From assembly GCA_014526335.1 (NCBI GenBank), contig JACTAT010000006.1, forward strand, positions 5,645,128-5,709,127: a stretch of DNA of 64,000 nucleotides, written 5' to 3'. This stretch comes from Chrysaora quinquecirrha. Its lineage: Eukaryota > Cnidaria > Scyphozoa > Semaeostomeae > Pelagiidae. The position numbers and the translations under genes were made by a program. Under the pieces are notes generated by a model, which did no database searches, was not told the origin of the DNA, and saw nothing but the letters and a program-made list of their open reading frames with translations. Below, one piece after another: positions 21,768 to 31,215 of this stretch. Within the stretch, counting starts at the first letter, position 1. Each line of letters begins with the position of its first letter.

Positions 21768-22322
21768 GCAGAAAAATCCGTTCACTTTTGTGTTACAGTA
21801 CGAAGTGTGCCACTTTTTATCAGTCTTAATAGGCATAATACAGAGATTTATACAAGATAACAGTAACCGATATGCTATTGGAATTAACGTTTGCAAAGAA
21901 TTTTGGTTAAGTTTTTAGAGTTGCAAGGTGAGAGACGCAGTTCGCAAGTTGTTACGTTGACAAATGTATAACTCTGTAAGTGCAGCTTTTTTGTGGGACA
22001 AGCCACTGTGAATTCTCCAATAATAGCAGAGACGAGCGCTGAATGATAATAATGAAAACAAGTAAGAAAAAAACTAAATAGGATTTATAGGGTAGGTTTG
22101 CAGATTCAGATATTATCTGACTCGTGGCTCCTATTCTGGCACAACGTTTGTTGCCGAAATTTTGAACTCAAACTGGATCGGTCGATTGGCTTCCCTAAGA
22201 TTCGTTCCAGTTCATTTCAGCAATCGCTAGTAGCTGGCAAGTGGCCCCGCAATTTCCTCCTGTCTTTCGCCAATCTTGTCGACTGAAATGGACAAACCTA
22301 TTGATGTTATGGAGTTTCGTCT
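21768..22322. other. core of the long-TIR element, left part
   Basis: Single-copy sequence with no family motif. Together with 27554-27702 it forms the internal region of the element. Short open frames occur but none is recognisable. Confidence 0.5.
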
Positions 22323-22326
22323 ATGC

Positions 22327-22582
22327 TGTCATAAATTTTATCTATGACCGTGCGGGATGAAAGACCAAGACACCAAGAAAATCACCGAGGCTTTCTTTAA
22401 GTTTATAAATCACTAATACAACTCTAGAACTGTTGTTACTTCAATAGAACATAACATTTTCGAAACACGCCATAACTCTAGATTCAAACGATTACGTAAC
22501 ATAACATAACGGAAATAGTTTTTTAAAAAGCGTTAGTCAAAACTGTCAATCAAAGAAAATAAAAGGTTCAATATTTCCGACA
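22327..22582 (-). repeat. BEL-2 3' LTR
   Basis: 256 bp, identical to 27294-27549. On the minus strand it starts TGTCGGAAAT and ends TTTATGACA. Confidence 0.97.
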
Positions 22583-22594
22583 CTCCCCCCAAAT
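22583..22594 (-). other. BEL-2 polypurine tract
   Basis: The minus strand reads TTTGGGGGGAG immediately before the 3' LTR. Confidence 0.85.
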
Positions 22595-22600
22595 CAAGAG

Positions 22601-22876
22601 CTAGTCCTCTTGATTTAAGAAGTCTATCTGTAGTCTTCTGACGTCTTCTCCAGCAAAAGTTGCAAGTCTTTTCGACCTTCGATTTACTTCTGTAGTATTC
22701 TTTACTGGTTCTTGATATTCCTTTACTGGCGCATCGAGTTCTAGCGGACATATCAGCTGTAATGGTCGTTCGATCTCGTATGGTCTTCCGCGAGATATGA
22801 CTTGAATTTTACGGCTCTTATGATATTGTCCTTCCCCTTCAGATGTTTCAGAACCTTCCCTGTTTGCCAGTAACAC
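22601..22876 (-). CDS. BEL-2 Pol C-terminal tail in shifted frame
   Basis: From about 22810 downstream this frame carries the natural C-terminus of the integrase polyprotein (ISRGRPYEIERPLQLICPLE, then a basic RRSKRL tail). The upstream part of the frame is noncoding. The switch from the integrase frame occurs near 22803-22812, at a run of four Ts. Confidence 0.7.
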   Translation of the reverse strand: MLLANREGSETSEGEGQYHKSRKIQVISRGRPYEIERPLQLICPLELDAPVKEYQEPVKNTTEVNRRSKRLATFAGEDVRRLQIDFLNQED

Positions 22877-24330
22877 TTACGAACAGAATTGTCGATGACA
22901 AGTACTAATTGACCGACTCTTGGCGGCTCAGCAGCTGTTTCATTATGCTTGTGATATTCTCGAAGACCTAGAATATAGTCTTTCAACCATCGCTTCCACA
23001 CATGTTCTTTCTTCTCTCTTAAAACTCTCAATCTTTTGCTCGGTTCTGCATCTTCGTCTGACTCAAACTCATGCTCACCGATTATTGGTAACGATTCTCC
23101 ATATATAAGGTGATTTGGAGTAATTAACTTATCTTCTAGACTCTCTGATTGATACATAAGTGGTCTATTGTTGAGAATTCCTTCAACCTGGATTAGCACA
23201 GTCTCTAAATCTCTGAATCTTAACTTTGACTTTCCAATAGCTTTGTAAAGAGCATTTTTCGTAATGCCTACTAGTCTTTCATAGAATCCTCCTTGCCATG
23301 GTGATCTGGCTGTAATAAAGTTCCACTGAATACGATTTCTTGTTAAAAATGACTCCAATGGTACTTCATCTACTACTTTCTTCAAGCGCTTTGCTGTTGA
23401 TAAGAATGTCTTGGCATTATCACTTATAATTAACCTTGGTGCTCCTCTTCTAGCAATAAATCGCTTTAGCATGGACACAAATAACGGTGCGGTCATGTCC
23501 TCAACCAACTCTAGATGAATTGCACGTGTGACAGCACATGTGAATATTACAATGTAAGCTTTCTGATCACCTGACAATTGAATTGCGCCTGAAAAGTCAA
23601 CTCCTATAGCACTGAATGGTCTCGATGGTTCAACTCTCTCTTTAGGTAACTGTCCGGTAATTGGCTGTGATAATGGCTTTGCCTTGCTTTTGGAACACTG
23701 TCTACAAGTCTTGAGGACCTTTTTTACAATCTGCCTACCTTTGGGTATCCAAAATCGTTGCCTTACATCTGCAAGTGTCGAATTTATCCATCCATGCATT
23801 GTTCTCTCGTGACTTTCTAAGATTACCAATTCGGTAAATCGGTTATTCCTTGGTAGTAAACTGGGCATCTTTGTTTCCGCTGGTAAACTAGCATTCTCTA
23901 GTCGTCCTTTACAACGAATAATTCCATCACATTCAATCAAATTGAGTGCGTTTTGTAACTGTTCATAATTACTCTGCAATCTTATGTCCTTTTGCGCTTC
24001 TTCAATCCACAACTTTTCAGCTTGTACCATTTCATCAACTGTTAAGTTCCTTAATTGTGCCTTATCTTTGGTCTTACATCTTGTTATGAATCTAGTAACC
24101 CAAGCAGTTACTTTCAACAACCTTTCTTTGGTGCTAAATCTGTTAAGATCAATAATTGATGATAATCCCATTGATCTATCACTGATAGAGCTAATCTGCA
24201 TCACTGCTTTGACTTCTTCAACTTTCGTTTCTTCTGTTGACTCAACCGTTGGCTGACATGGCCAGTTCTCTGTACACAACCAAGGTGGTCCTTGCCACCA
24301 TAATTCACTTTCAATTAACTCTGTTGGCAT
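22753..24330 (-). CDS. BEL-2 integrase
   Basis: A 525-residue frame starting in the linker after RNase H. The zinc module is seen as ILESHERTMHG and CRQCSKSK. The catalytic triad is in IGVDFSGAIQ, LIISDNAKTF and GGFYERLVGITK. A C-terminal basic domain follows (KKEHVWKRWLKDYILGLREY), as in other BEL integrases. The last 20 or so residues are out of frame. The N-terminal boundary is set by a one-base break near 24339-24342 in a run of four Gs, after which the RNase H frame is left behind. Confidence 0.95.
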   Translation of the reverse strand: MPTELIESELWWQGPPWLCTENWPCQPTVESTEETKVEEVKAVMQISSISDRSMGLSSIIDLNRFSTKERLLKVTAWVTRFITRCKTKDKAQLRNLTVDEMVQAEKLWIEEAQKDIRLQSNYEQLQNALNLIECDGIIRCKGRLENASLPAETKMPSLLPRNNRFTELVILESHERTMHGWINSTLADVRQRFWIPKGRQIVKKVLKTCRQCSKSKAKPLSQPITGQLPKERVEPSRPFSAIGVDFSGAIQLSGDQKAYIVIFTCAVTRAIHLELVEDMTAPLFVSMLKRFIARRGAPRLIISDNAKTFLSTAKRLKKVVDEVPLESFLTRNRIQWNFITARSPWQGGFYERLVGITKNALYKAIGKSKLRFRDLETVLIQVEGILNNRPLMYQSESLEDKLITPNHLIYGESLPIIGEHEFESDEDAEPSKRLRVLREKKEHVWKRWLKDYILGLREYHKHNETAAEPPRVGQLVLVIDNSVRKCYWQTGKVLKHLKGKDNIIRAVKFKSYLAEDHTRSNDHYS

Positions 24331-26995
24331 CTTTCCTCGGGGTACCTAAATCCGCCGGATTTTCTTTGGTTGGGCAATACCTCCACGTAGCTGTGGGTAA
24401 CAAACTGTTAATCTCTCGAACTCTATGCTCTACAAACTGTTTATATTTCCCTTTACCATCAATCCAATGTAGTACAGTACAACTATCACTCCACATGTTG
24501 CAATGTTCTATGTTATACCTTGATAATGCTTCTTTTACTGTTACAGCTAACCTTGTCGCTATTCTTGCTGCCGTTAGCTCTAATCTTGGAATACTCATTT
24601 CTTTGTTCAAAGGTGATAATCTTGTCTTTGCAGCTACGAGGTTTGAGTAGACCTGATGGTGTGACTTGCACACTAAATATACTGCTGAGCAGTATGCTTC
24701 TTTGCTTGCATCTGCGAATACATGTAGATGATATTGGACATCTTCTTTTATTGGTACTATACACCTTGGGAAACTTATCTTTCCTTCTTTCTTTATACCC
24801 TTTTTCCACTTATGCCATTTCTCTTGAACTTCACTGCTCACTTCACTGTCCCAACTTTTTGTTTCTTTGCAAGCATTCTGAAATGCAATCTTTCCTTGTA
24901 TTACTGATGGTCCTATAAGACCTAAAGGATCATAAATCTTAGCTAATGAACTCAATAGCTCTCGCTTAGTTAACTTCTTTGTATTTTCTTCTAGAATAGG
25001 TGACATATCAAGCGAAAAATTGTCTTGTTTTGGGTCCCATATTATCCCTAAAACTTTGGTTTTCTCTTGTCCTACATCTTGCTCAGTAACATCTCCCTGC
25101 ATCTCTAACTCTTTCATAACTTCTTCACTGTTTGATTTCCACTTATGAAGGTGAAATCCGCCTTCCTTCATTCTTTCACTTAATTTTTCTTTGAGTTTGA
25201 TTGCATCTTTAACTGAATCAGTTCCTCCAACGTGATCATCAACATAAAAACTGCTCAAAGCATCTGAAACAAATTCTGGATCCAAATCTGCATAAGACTC
25301 TAGATGTTTCTGAAATGTCCCATTTAACAGAAATGGACTCGGTCCAGATCCAAAAATGACTCTGGTGAAGCGAAAATCTTTCATGATCAAAGGCTCAGCT
25401 GAAGGGTCATCAGCCCATAGGAACCGAAGACAGTCTCTGTCCTTCTCACTTACTTCCACTTGATGAAAGGCTTTCTGAATATCAGCAACCAAGGCGATTG
25501 GATTCATTCTGAATCTTATAAGGACATCAAAAAGTAGAGGTGTCAAGGCTGGCCCTGTGTGCAAGCATTCATTCAAAGACTTATCACCCTTTCGTGCTTT
25601 AGATGAAGCATCGTAGACGAGCCTTAACTTTGTAGTCTCGGCATCCTTCCTAAAGACTCCATGGTGGGGCAGATAATGAACTCTACTTCCAGTTGGGTTT
25701 TCTGGTGCTGGTTCTACTATTCCTGTGGCAAGCTGTTCCTTGATAACATTATCGTACTGCTCAAGCTGTTCAGGTTCTCTCTTTAATCGATTTACTAATG
25801 ACTTCAATCTTCTTTCACACAAATCTTTATTACTTGGTAGCACATACTTCCCTTCCTTCCAAGGAAGTTCTACAACATATCTTTCTCCGTTGAATTCAAC
25901 ACTGTCCTTGAATCGTTCATGAACATGATCTCCTTCTCGTATTCCAACACTGTCTAGATCCCATAATTTTTCAACTTGTTCTGTTACATCATTTCCTTCT
26001 TTCATGAACATTAATGATACTGGAACGTCTTTCTTTTCAGATTCTTTGGCCTCTATTGGCCCTAACAATGTCCAGCCTAGCTTGGTTTCCTCAGCCACAG
26101 GTTCTCCTTGATTGCCCCATACCATTCTGCCTGTTCTTATTTTGCATAAATCTTCTAAGCCAACTATTAGATGAACCTCAAGCTCATCATTCTCTGATAC
26201 ATCTGAAAACTCTAGATCTCTTAAATGACTGTATTTCTCTTTGATAACATTTGGTCTTACATTTCTCACAGTTGTAAGCTTATTCAGCGTTGCAACCTCA
26301 GAAGTGAATTGGAACTGTCCCTTAACATCTTTTATCTGCAACGTGTAAATGCCACAGTTGTGTGATTTGTCTCCATGTACTGTGTCAAGAATCTTTCTTT
26401 CATAGCGTATTGGTTTTCCCCCAAGCTTATTTGCAAATGATCGTTCCATGTAGGTTCTGTCACATCCTGTATCAAGTAGCATTCTGCACTTTACTGCTGG
26501 CTTTCCTGGTATGTTCACAAGGGCTTGCACTGTCTGATATGCAATAGATCCTTTGACTGTAACATGCAGATTGGCTGTAGACTCTTCTTGTCTGCAAAGT
26601 GAAACATGATGGCCTGTTTTTTTGCACTTGCTACATTCTCGCTTATCTCGACAATCTTTAATCTGGTGACCTTTTCTCAAACATTGGAAACATCTTTTGT
26701 ACTTAATGACAATCTTCTTTCTTTCTTCTACTTCAGTAATCTTATCACATTCACTGCTCTCGTGATCCCCAAGGCAAAATGCACATCTTTTATTGGAAAT
26801 GGAAAAAGATTTACCTCTACTGAACTCTTTTGATACTTCTCTGTTATTTCGGTTTGGCTCATCCACACCTCTTAGCAACAGTTCTTGCCAGAATGCTTCC
26901 AAAAATTCTCCCATGGACCATTCATGGTGAACATTTTTGCCCTTTTTTATTGAGATCACAATGTCTCTGGGTAACTTTTTCATTAAGTCGGGCAA
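24311..26995 (-). CDS. BEL-2 Gag end, protease, RT and RNase H
   Basis: An 894-residue frame in the natural order: the end of the capsid region (LPDLMKKLPRDIVISIKK), three zinc knuckles (CAFCLGDHESSEC, CFQCLRKGHQIKDC, CSKCKKTGHHVSLC), a retropepsin with MLLDTGCDRTY, an RT with ALVADIQKAFHQVEV and SFYVDDHVGG, and a Pao-type RNase H with HVFADASKEAY, IPRLELTAAR, MWSDSCTVLHW and NPADLGT. Here protease and RT are in one continuous frame, showing the ancestral arrangement that is broken in BEL-1. The frame ends in junk after the break near 24340. Coding in this frame extends slightly upstream to about 27040. Confidence 0.96.
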   Translation of the reverse strand: MPDLMKKLPRDIVISIKKGKNVHHEWSMGEFLEAFWQELLLRGVDEPNRNNREVSKEFSRGKSFSISNKRCAFCLGDHESSECDKITEVEERKKIVIKYKRCFQCLRKGHQIKDCRDKRECSKCKKTGHHVSLCRQEESTANLHVTVKGSIAYQTVQALVNIPGKPAVKCRMLLDTGCDRTYMERSFANKLGGKPIRYERKILDTVHGDKSHNCGIYTLQIKDVKGQFQFTSEVATLNKLTTVRNVRPNVIKEKYSHLRDLEFSDVSENDELEVHLIVGLEDLCKIRTGRMVWGNQGEPVAEETKLGWTLLGPIEAKESEKKDVPVSLMFMKEGNDVTEQVEKLWDLDSVGIREGDHVHERFKDSVEFNGERYVVELPWKEGKYVLPSNKDLCERRLKSLVNRLKREPEQLEQYDNVIKEQLATGIVEPAPENPTGSRVHYLPHHGVFRKDAETTKLRLVYDASSKARKGDKSLNECLHTGPALTPLLFDVLIRFRMNPIALVADIQKAFHQVEVSEKDRDCLRFLWADDPSAEPLIMKDFRFTRVIFGSGPSPFLLNGTFQKHLESYADLDPEFVSDALSSFYVDDHVGGTDSVKDAIKLKEKLSERMKEGGFHLHKWKSNSEEVMKELEMQGDVTEQDVGQEKTKVLGIIWDPKQDNFSLDMSPILEENTKKLTKRELLSSLAKIYDPLGLIGPSVIQGKIAFQNACKETKSWDSEVSSEVQEKWHKWKKGIKKEGKISFPRCIVPIKEDVQYHLHVFADASKEAYCSAVYLVCKSHHQVYSNLVAAKTRLSPLNKEMSIPRLELTAARIATRLAVTVKEALSRYNIEHCNMWSDSCTVLHWIDGKGKYKQFVEHRVREINSLLPTATWRYCPTKENPADLGTPRKDANRVN

Positions 26996-27027
26996 AATTG
27001 CTACTGCATAGCTATCACTTGTAATTC

Positions 27028-27267
27028 CTAAGACTGAAAGAGCCTTATAATGAGTATTACTGTTACCTGATCATTTCTTCTACTTTTGATAAGACATTCT
27101 ATTTCTTCCAGTGATTCCGCGATAATGTCTCTGAGCATGTCTCTTTCCTCTTGTTTTTCTTTAACTAATTCGATTTCTTCCTCGTCTTGAGCACGTGCAG
27201 TTCCATCACTGCCCTCTTGAACGTCCTCGGGCCTATTTTCTTCTACGTTCATCTTGATCTTCTCCAA
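27028..27267 (-). CDS. BEL-2 Gag N-terminus, truncated by deletion
   Basis: The ATG at 27267 follows the primer site by a few bases and opens a Glu/Lys-rich, coiled-coil-like segment (EEEIELVKEKQEERDMLRDI). After about 65 residues the frame goes straight into sequence that belongs near the end of the capsid region, in another frame (HYKALSVLGITSDSYA). Compared with BEL-1, roughly 200 residues including the LPKL...W..F block are missing. Such a Gag is unlikely to assemble alone. Confidence 0.8.
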   Translation of the reverse strand: MEKIKMNVEENRPEDVQEGSDGTARAQDEEEIELVKEKQEERDMLRDIIAESLEEIECLIKSRRNDQVTVILIIRLFQS

Positions 27268-27274
27268 GCCTGTG

Positions 27275-27291
27275 TCCCGTCGGAGGTGCCA
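27275..27291 (-). promoter_or_regulatory. BEL-2 primer binding site
   Basis: Two bases inside the 5' LTR the minus strand reads TGGCACCTCCGACGGGA, starting with the TGG that pairs with a tRNA CCA end. The tRNA is not assigned. It differs from the BEL-1 site. Confidence 0.75.
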
Positions 27292-27293
27292 GT

Positions 27294-27549
27294 TGTCATA
27301 AATTTTATCTATGACCGTGCGGGATGAAAGACCAAGACACCAAGAAAATCACCGAGGCTTTCTTTAAGTTTATAAATCACTAATACAACTCTAGAACTGT
27401 TGTTACTTCAATAGAACATAACATTTTCGAAACACGCCATAACTCTAGATTCAAACGATTACGTAACATAACATAACGGAAATAGTTTTTTAAAAAGCGT
27501 TAGTCAAAACTGTCAATCAAAGAAAATAAAAGGTTCAATATTTCCGACA
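27294..27549 (-). repeat. BEL-2 5' LTR
   Basis: 256 bp, identical to 22327-22582. It should carry the element promoter; no core motif was called. Confidence 0.97.
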
Positions 27550-27702
27550 ATGCAATGAAACTCTACCCTCCATGGCTGTTCCCCTGTTTCTTCTAGCATT
27601 TCTTCCTAACCAAGTGAGTATTCCCTCTAACCACGTATCAAAATGCGGCTGTTCAACTTTTGTAAGCAGTGTCCCTATTTTTGGTGTCCCTATTTCCCCG
27701 TT

Positions 27703-28514
27703 TAGGGTGAATCATAGTATTTGATTTCCCCTCCACTCCACCAACAAGCCTGGTTTTCAAACTAGCCATATCTGCTAACGATAACCACCTATGCCAACAC
27801 CTACACCAGTATCTATGCCCTCGCCTACTCCTATGCCTACATCTACACATACACCTGTTCCTGTGCCTTCGCCTATGCCTTTGCCTTCATCTACACCTGT
27901 GCCTATACCTTCGTCTAGACTTATGCCTTCATCTACACATACACCTGTTCCTGTGCCTTTGCCAATGCTTTTGCCTTCATCTACACCTGTGCCTATACCT
28001 TCGCCTAGACTTATGCCTTCATCTACCCCTACGCCTGTGCCTATGCCTTCGCCTATGCCTTTGCCTTCATCTACACATACACCTGTTCCTGTGCCTTTGC
28101 CTATGCCTTTGCCTTCATCTACACCTGTGCCTATACCTTCGCCTAGACTTATGCCTTCATCTACACCTACGTCTGTGCCTATGCCTTCGCCTACATGTCT
28201 TATAGGCATGTAGTCACCTTGGGCTTAGAAATTTAGCCACCTCCCCCCAAAAATCGGGAGAGCCAATTTCTGTCGTGCCATAGCAATATCTATCTCCACA
28301 TAGAATTACAGTGCCTCGGACATCATATTTATAATTATTTTATCAGAAATGCGATATTTGAAACTAAAATTTATTTTTACCCTTAACCCCCCAAAATCTC
28401 GGAAACGCCCCTCGCACGCCTGATCAAATTCTACGCCCAAAACTACATAAGAAAAACATTGTCCCATAAATTGCCTCCTCGGGTGGTAATGCTGCCCTTT
28501 CAGCCACTGGTCTA
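27703..28514. repeat. right inverted arm of the long-TIR element
   Basis: This is the complement of the left arm: inner unique part, a shorter hexamer-derived array at about 27790-28190 and an outer unique part ending CCACTGGTCTA. The array is shorter than on the left, which accounts for most of the length difference (812 against 1,055 bp). Confidence 0.9.
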
Positions 28515-28517
28515 TGT

Positions 28518-29597
28518 GGGTCCCTAAACAGAGTTGGAAGAACAGGAAGCAGAAGTGGATCCTGTACTGACATTTCCAACAACTGCCCATACCATGGTGT
28601 GTCAGCCATGCAGGTGTTATCAAAATCATACAAACTTTCTCGACCCTTGCTTTTGCCACTGGGAGAAAGGTTGGAATGCACATGGGTACAGATGTGTCAA
28701 ATTTTGTTGGAGAACATCTATTGCCTGGCTACCTGGATCTGGCTTCCAAGCCATGTATGCGTGGACCTGGTGAAATAGTCTGGAAGCAAACATATCCATT
28801 TCTGGGTGACCTAACCTTTGACAAATTTTCTGAAATAACTGGTGGGCAAAGCAACCATTTGCTGGAATCCTGGAAGTGCCTTGATGACCTGTCTGCCTTG
28901 AAATTCAAAATCCCTGGCAGATACTCTGCAGTAATTGTGATCTGCTGTGACAGAACAAAATCCTAAATTTCCTTTGCTAGGGATGTCAGTTCATTGCTGT
29001 GAGTGCCCCCAATTTTCACTTAGTATGACAAAGCAGTCATATTATCCATTTGAATATGCACATTTGTCACATTCTGGACTTTTGAAAATGTTGTTAAGGC
29101 TAAGTGTACTGCTTTCAGTTCCAAAAGGTTTATGTGGAGGTGTGACTCTTCCTGAGACCAATGACCACCTGTTGATTTCACTAAACAATGGGCCCCCCAG
29201 CCCTTCTTGGATGCATCCATCTGGATGACTGTCTTGGAATGGAGAACCAGAATTTACCTCCCATTTGTCAAACGAAGGTTTTTTGTCGACCATCTGATCT
29301 CCTTCAAAGAGTGCTGATCTTATGTGATCACATCTTGATGTGATCCTCCCTTCCCTAGAAAACTGATCAACTGGTGCTGTAAATATCTCAGGTGTTATTG
29401 AGACGGTAAGACTGCTTGTGCAGTGGAGCACACAGAGCCTATGAGACTGGAAAGTTACCACAGTGACACTTGTGGATTTTCCAGCACTTCCTGACATTGC
29501 TGTATCAGGCTGTTCACATTTTCTTGTGGTAATGTCAAGGTCATGTATACTGAGCCTATTTCCATTCCCAAAAATTCTATTCTCTGAACCAGTGTTA
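28518..29597 (-). pseudogene. DIRS RNase H and following region
   Basis: The RNase H is clear at 29220-29020: MDASKKGWGAHCLVKSTGGH, then SHLHINLLELKAVHLAL and QMDNMTALSY, giving the D-E-D acidic residues. Upstream, at 29590-29230, is the RT-RNase H connection in the same frame but with stops. Downstream to 28518 the frame continues in pieces (LLEMSVQDPLLLPVLP near 28560) up to the insertion point of the long-TIR element. Several stops and frame changes make it non-functional. Confidence 0.82.
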
Positions 29598-30266
29598 AAA
29601 GTGATTTCTTTGATTGATAGTGTTTCCTGGGCTACCACCAGCTCCTGTACTGACTGGCACATTATCAACATATCCTCCAAATAGATAATTATCCTTATGT
29701 TGAGATGACATAACAATTCTATTTGCACCTTCAATAGTTTGGTAAACATTCTCGGTGCTAGGCCTAGCCCAAAACATAGAGAGAAACTCGTAAATCTTGC
29801 CCTCCCATTGAAACTGGACATATTTTCTGTAGGTTGGATGCAATGGAAGGCAAAAATATGCATCCTTCAGATCTATTTTGCACATGTTATCCTTCTCCTG
29901 CATCATTTCCTTCAACAGATACAGACCCTCCATTTCGAAATGTTGATAGGGTATAAAAGCATTTAGCTGCTTCAAATGTATCACTGATCTGTATCCCCCA
30001 TCTTTCTCCTTTACTAAAAATAGGTTGCTCAAAAATTGGTCCTTCTGATAAGTGACCTTGCGAATAGCCCCTTTCCTCAACATGGCCTTGATCTCCTGGT
30101 CTATAAGGCCACTCTGCTCCATGTTCATTTTTGTCTGATGTGGAGGTTGAACCTGTTTTGGTTCCTGCATAAATGGGATTTTTAACCCTGACACAAGTTC
30201 TAAAATTTCTGGATTGCTTGTTAGAAGCTGCATATTGCTTACAAAAAAATTGGAGTCTTCCTGCAA
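29598..30266 (-). pseudogene. DIRS reverse transcriptase
   Basis: The frame starts in the gag-RT linker and reads into RT: KGAIRKVTYQKDQFLSNLFL, EKDGGYRSVIHLKQLNAF and CKIDLKDAYFCLPLH with the first catalytic Asp, then KYVQFQWEGKIYEF. A frame change near 29750 moves the YxDD region into another frame, where it reads IIIYLEDMLIM. The first Asp of the YLDD box is therefore Glu, which should cripple the enzyme. Stops and shifts confirm decay. Confidence 0.85.
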
Positions 30267-30289
30267 ATGGGTAATGCCCCTTTCCTTGC

Positions 30290-30870
30290 ACAGGGAACAT
30301 CTTTCTTATCCCTGAGTGTACATTTCGTAGCTTCTTTATGGGTACTATCTCTGGTATGTCGTTTGAGATTTGTACCAAATTGGCCATGTTGAGGTGTTCA
30401 TACTTCTCCTTACAGCTAAATCCTCTTTCCCTTCTAGAATCTGTGCTGCATTAAACCTTGGGACATCCTTGTTTGGCTTTTTAGAAAACCACTGTTTGCC
30501 CCACCCCCTTTCCTCTTTGAAAAGAGGGGCCTTTCTGAAAGGGCTGTTTCCTTTTAAATCCTTTCCTGTAGACCTTGACTCTTTTTCACTTTGGCTGTGT
30601 CCATCACATGTTTCCTGAACTTTTTGCCAAATGACTCCTCATTATCGGCTACTTCAAACAGCTTTTCATGTTCTTTAATGGTTGACTTGGTTTTTTGTGA
30701 TCTTTCATCAAGACTGACAAAACATTGCAGTGCCTCTGTTAAGTTACTGCATTGAAAGATTGGCCTAACAACCAAACAGATTGCTTCAAGCTAGTCGAAA
30801 TATCCTCGAAGGGAATCTCAACTTTCTCACCTTCTGCCTCATTTGCAGACTCAATGGCCATCCATCTGAT
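30290..30870 (-). pseudogene. DIRS gag-like region
   Basis: Upstream of the RT lies a basic coding-like stretch in several frames (for example FGKKFRKHVMDTAKVKK at 30636-30580 and EGEKVEIPFEDISTSLKQS near 30830-30780). Its position and composition fit a DIRS Gag protein. It carries multiple stops and shifts. Confidence 0.5.
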
Positions 30871-31215
30871 GCCAAAATAAGTTGCCAGTTGTAGTATTCA
30901 TGAATAAACCATAATCATTTAAATAAACTCTTCTAAACTGCATGGTACTCACAGGCCGCCATATTACCTTCCTAGTACCGCATGTACCACTACCTTCTAC
31001 ATACACTACATCACCTTCCCCTTAGCAAAAACATTGTCCAATGTCTATTTGCGGCATCAAGCTAAACTGCATTAGGTTCCTCAGTTAAGATTTGTTCATC
31101 AGGCATATTGCCATTAAAACATAAGATGTCCACTGGGCTTAAATGCCAACAAAATAAGGTTAAGATAATAGTTAAAATGATACGAATAGAACAGAGTCAT
31201 TCCTCAAAGTTTGTC
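30871..31215. other. no gene recognised
   Basis: Probably the 5' flank or terminal repeat of the DIRS element. I found no matching inverted terminal copy beyond 19815 to prove this. Confidence 0.35.

Larger units (their letters stand above)
22327..27549 (-). mobile_element. BEL/Pao LTR retrotransposon (BEL-2)
   Basis: This 5,223-bp minus-strand element has identical 256-bp LTRs (22327-22582 and 27294-27549), a primer binding site, a polypurine tract and a 4-bp target duplication ATGC (22323-22326 and 27550-27553). It encodes gag, protease, RT, RNase H and integrase, with a large deletion in gag and two frame breaks. It is a different family from BEL-1: LTRs, primer site and proteins differ. 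It inserted into the core of the long-TIR element. Confidence 0.97.
20713..28514. mobile_element. long-TIR foldback-like element, host of BEL-2
   Basis: Inverted arms at 20713-21767 and 27703-28514 start TAGACCAGTGGCTGAAAG and stay similar throughout. The element sits in the DIRS coding frame and is flanked by TGT on both sides (20710-20712 and 28515-28517), a 3-bp target duplication. Removing it restores the DIRS frame. Without the BEL-2 insertion it would be about 2.6 kb, with a core of about 0.7 kb lacking any recognisable transposase. Inverted arms filled with short tandem repeats are typical of foldback elements, but I cannot name a superfamily. Confidence 0.85.
19815..30870 (-). mobile_element. 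DIRS-type retrotransposon, split by a 7.8-kb insertion
   Basis: On the minus strand the order is gag-like region (30870-30290), reverse transcriptase (30266-29598), RNase H (29597-28518) and, beyond the 20713-28514 insertion, a tyrosine recombinase (20709-19815). This gene order, and a recombinase instead of an integrase, define DIRS elements. Joining across the insertion restores a continuous frame. All parts carry stops and frameshifts, so it is dead. I could not identify its inverted terminal repeats. Confidence 0.88.
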
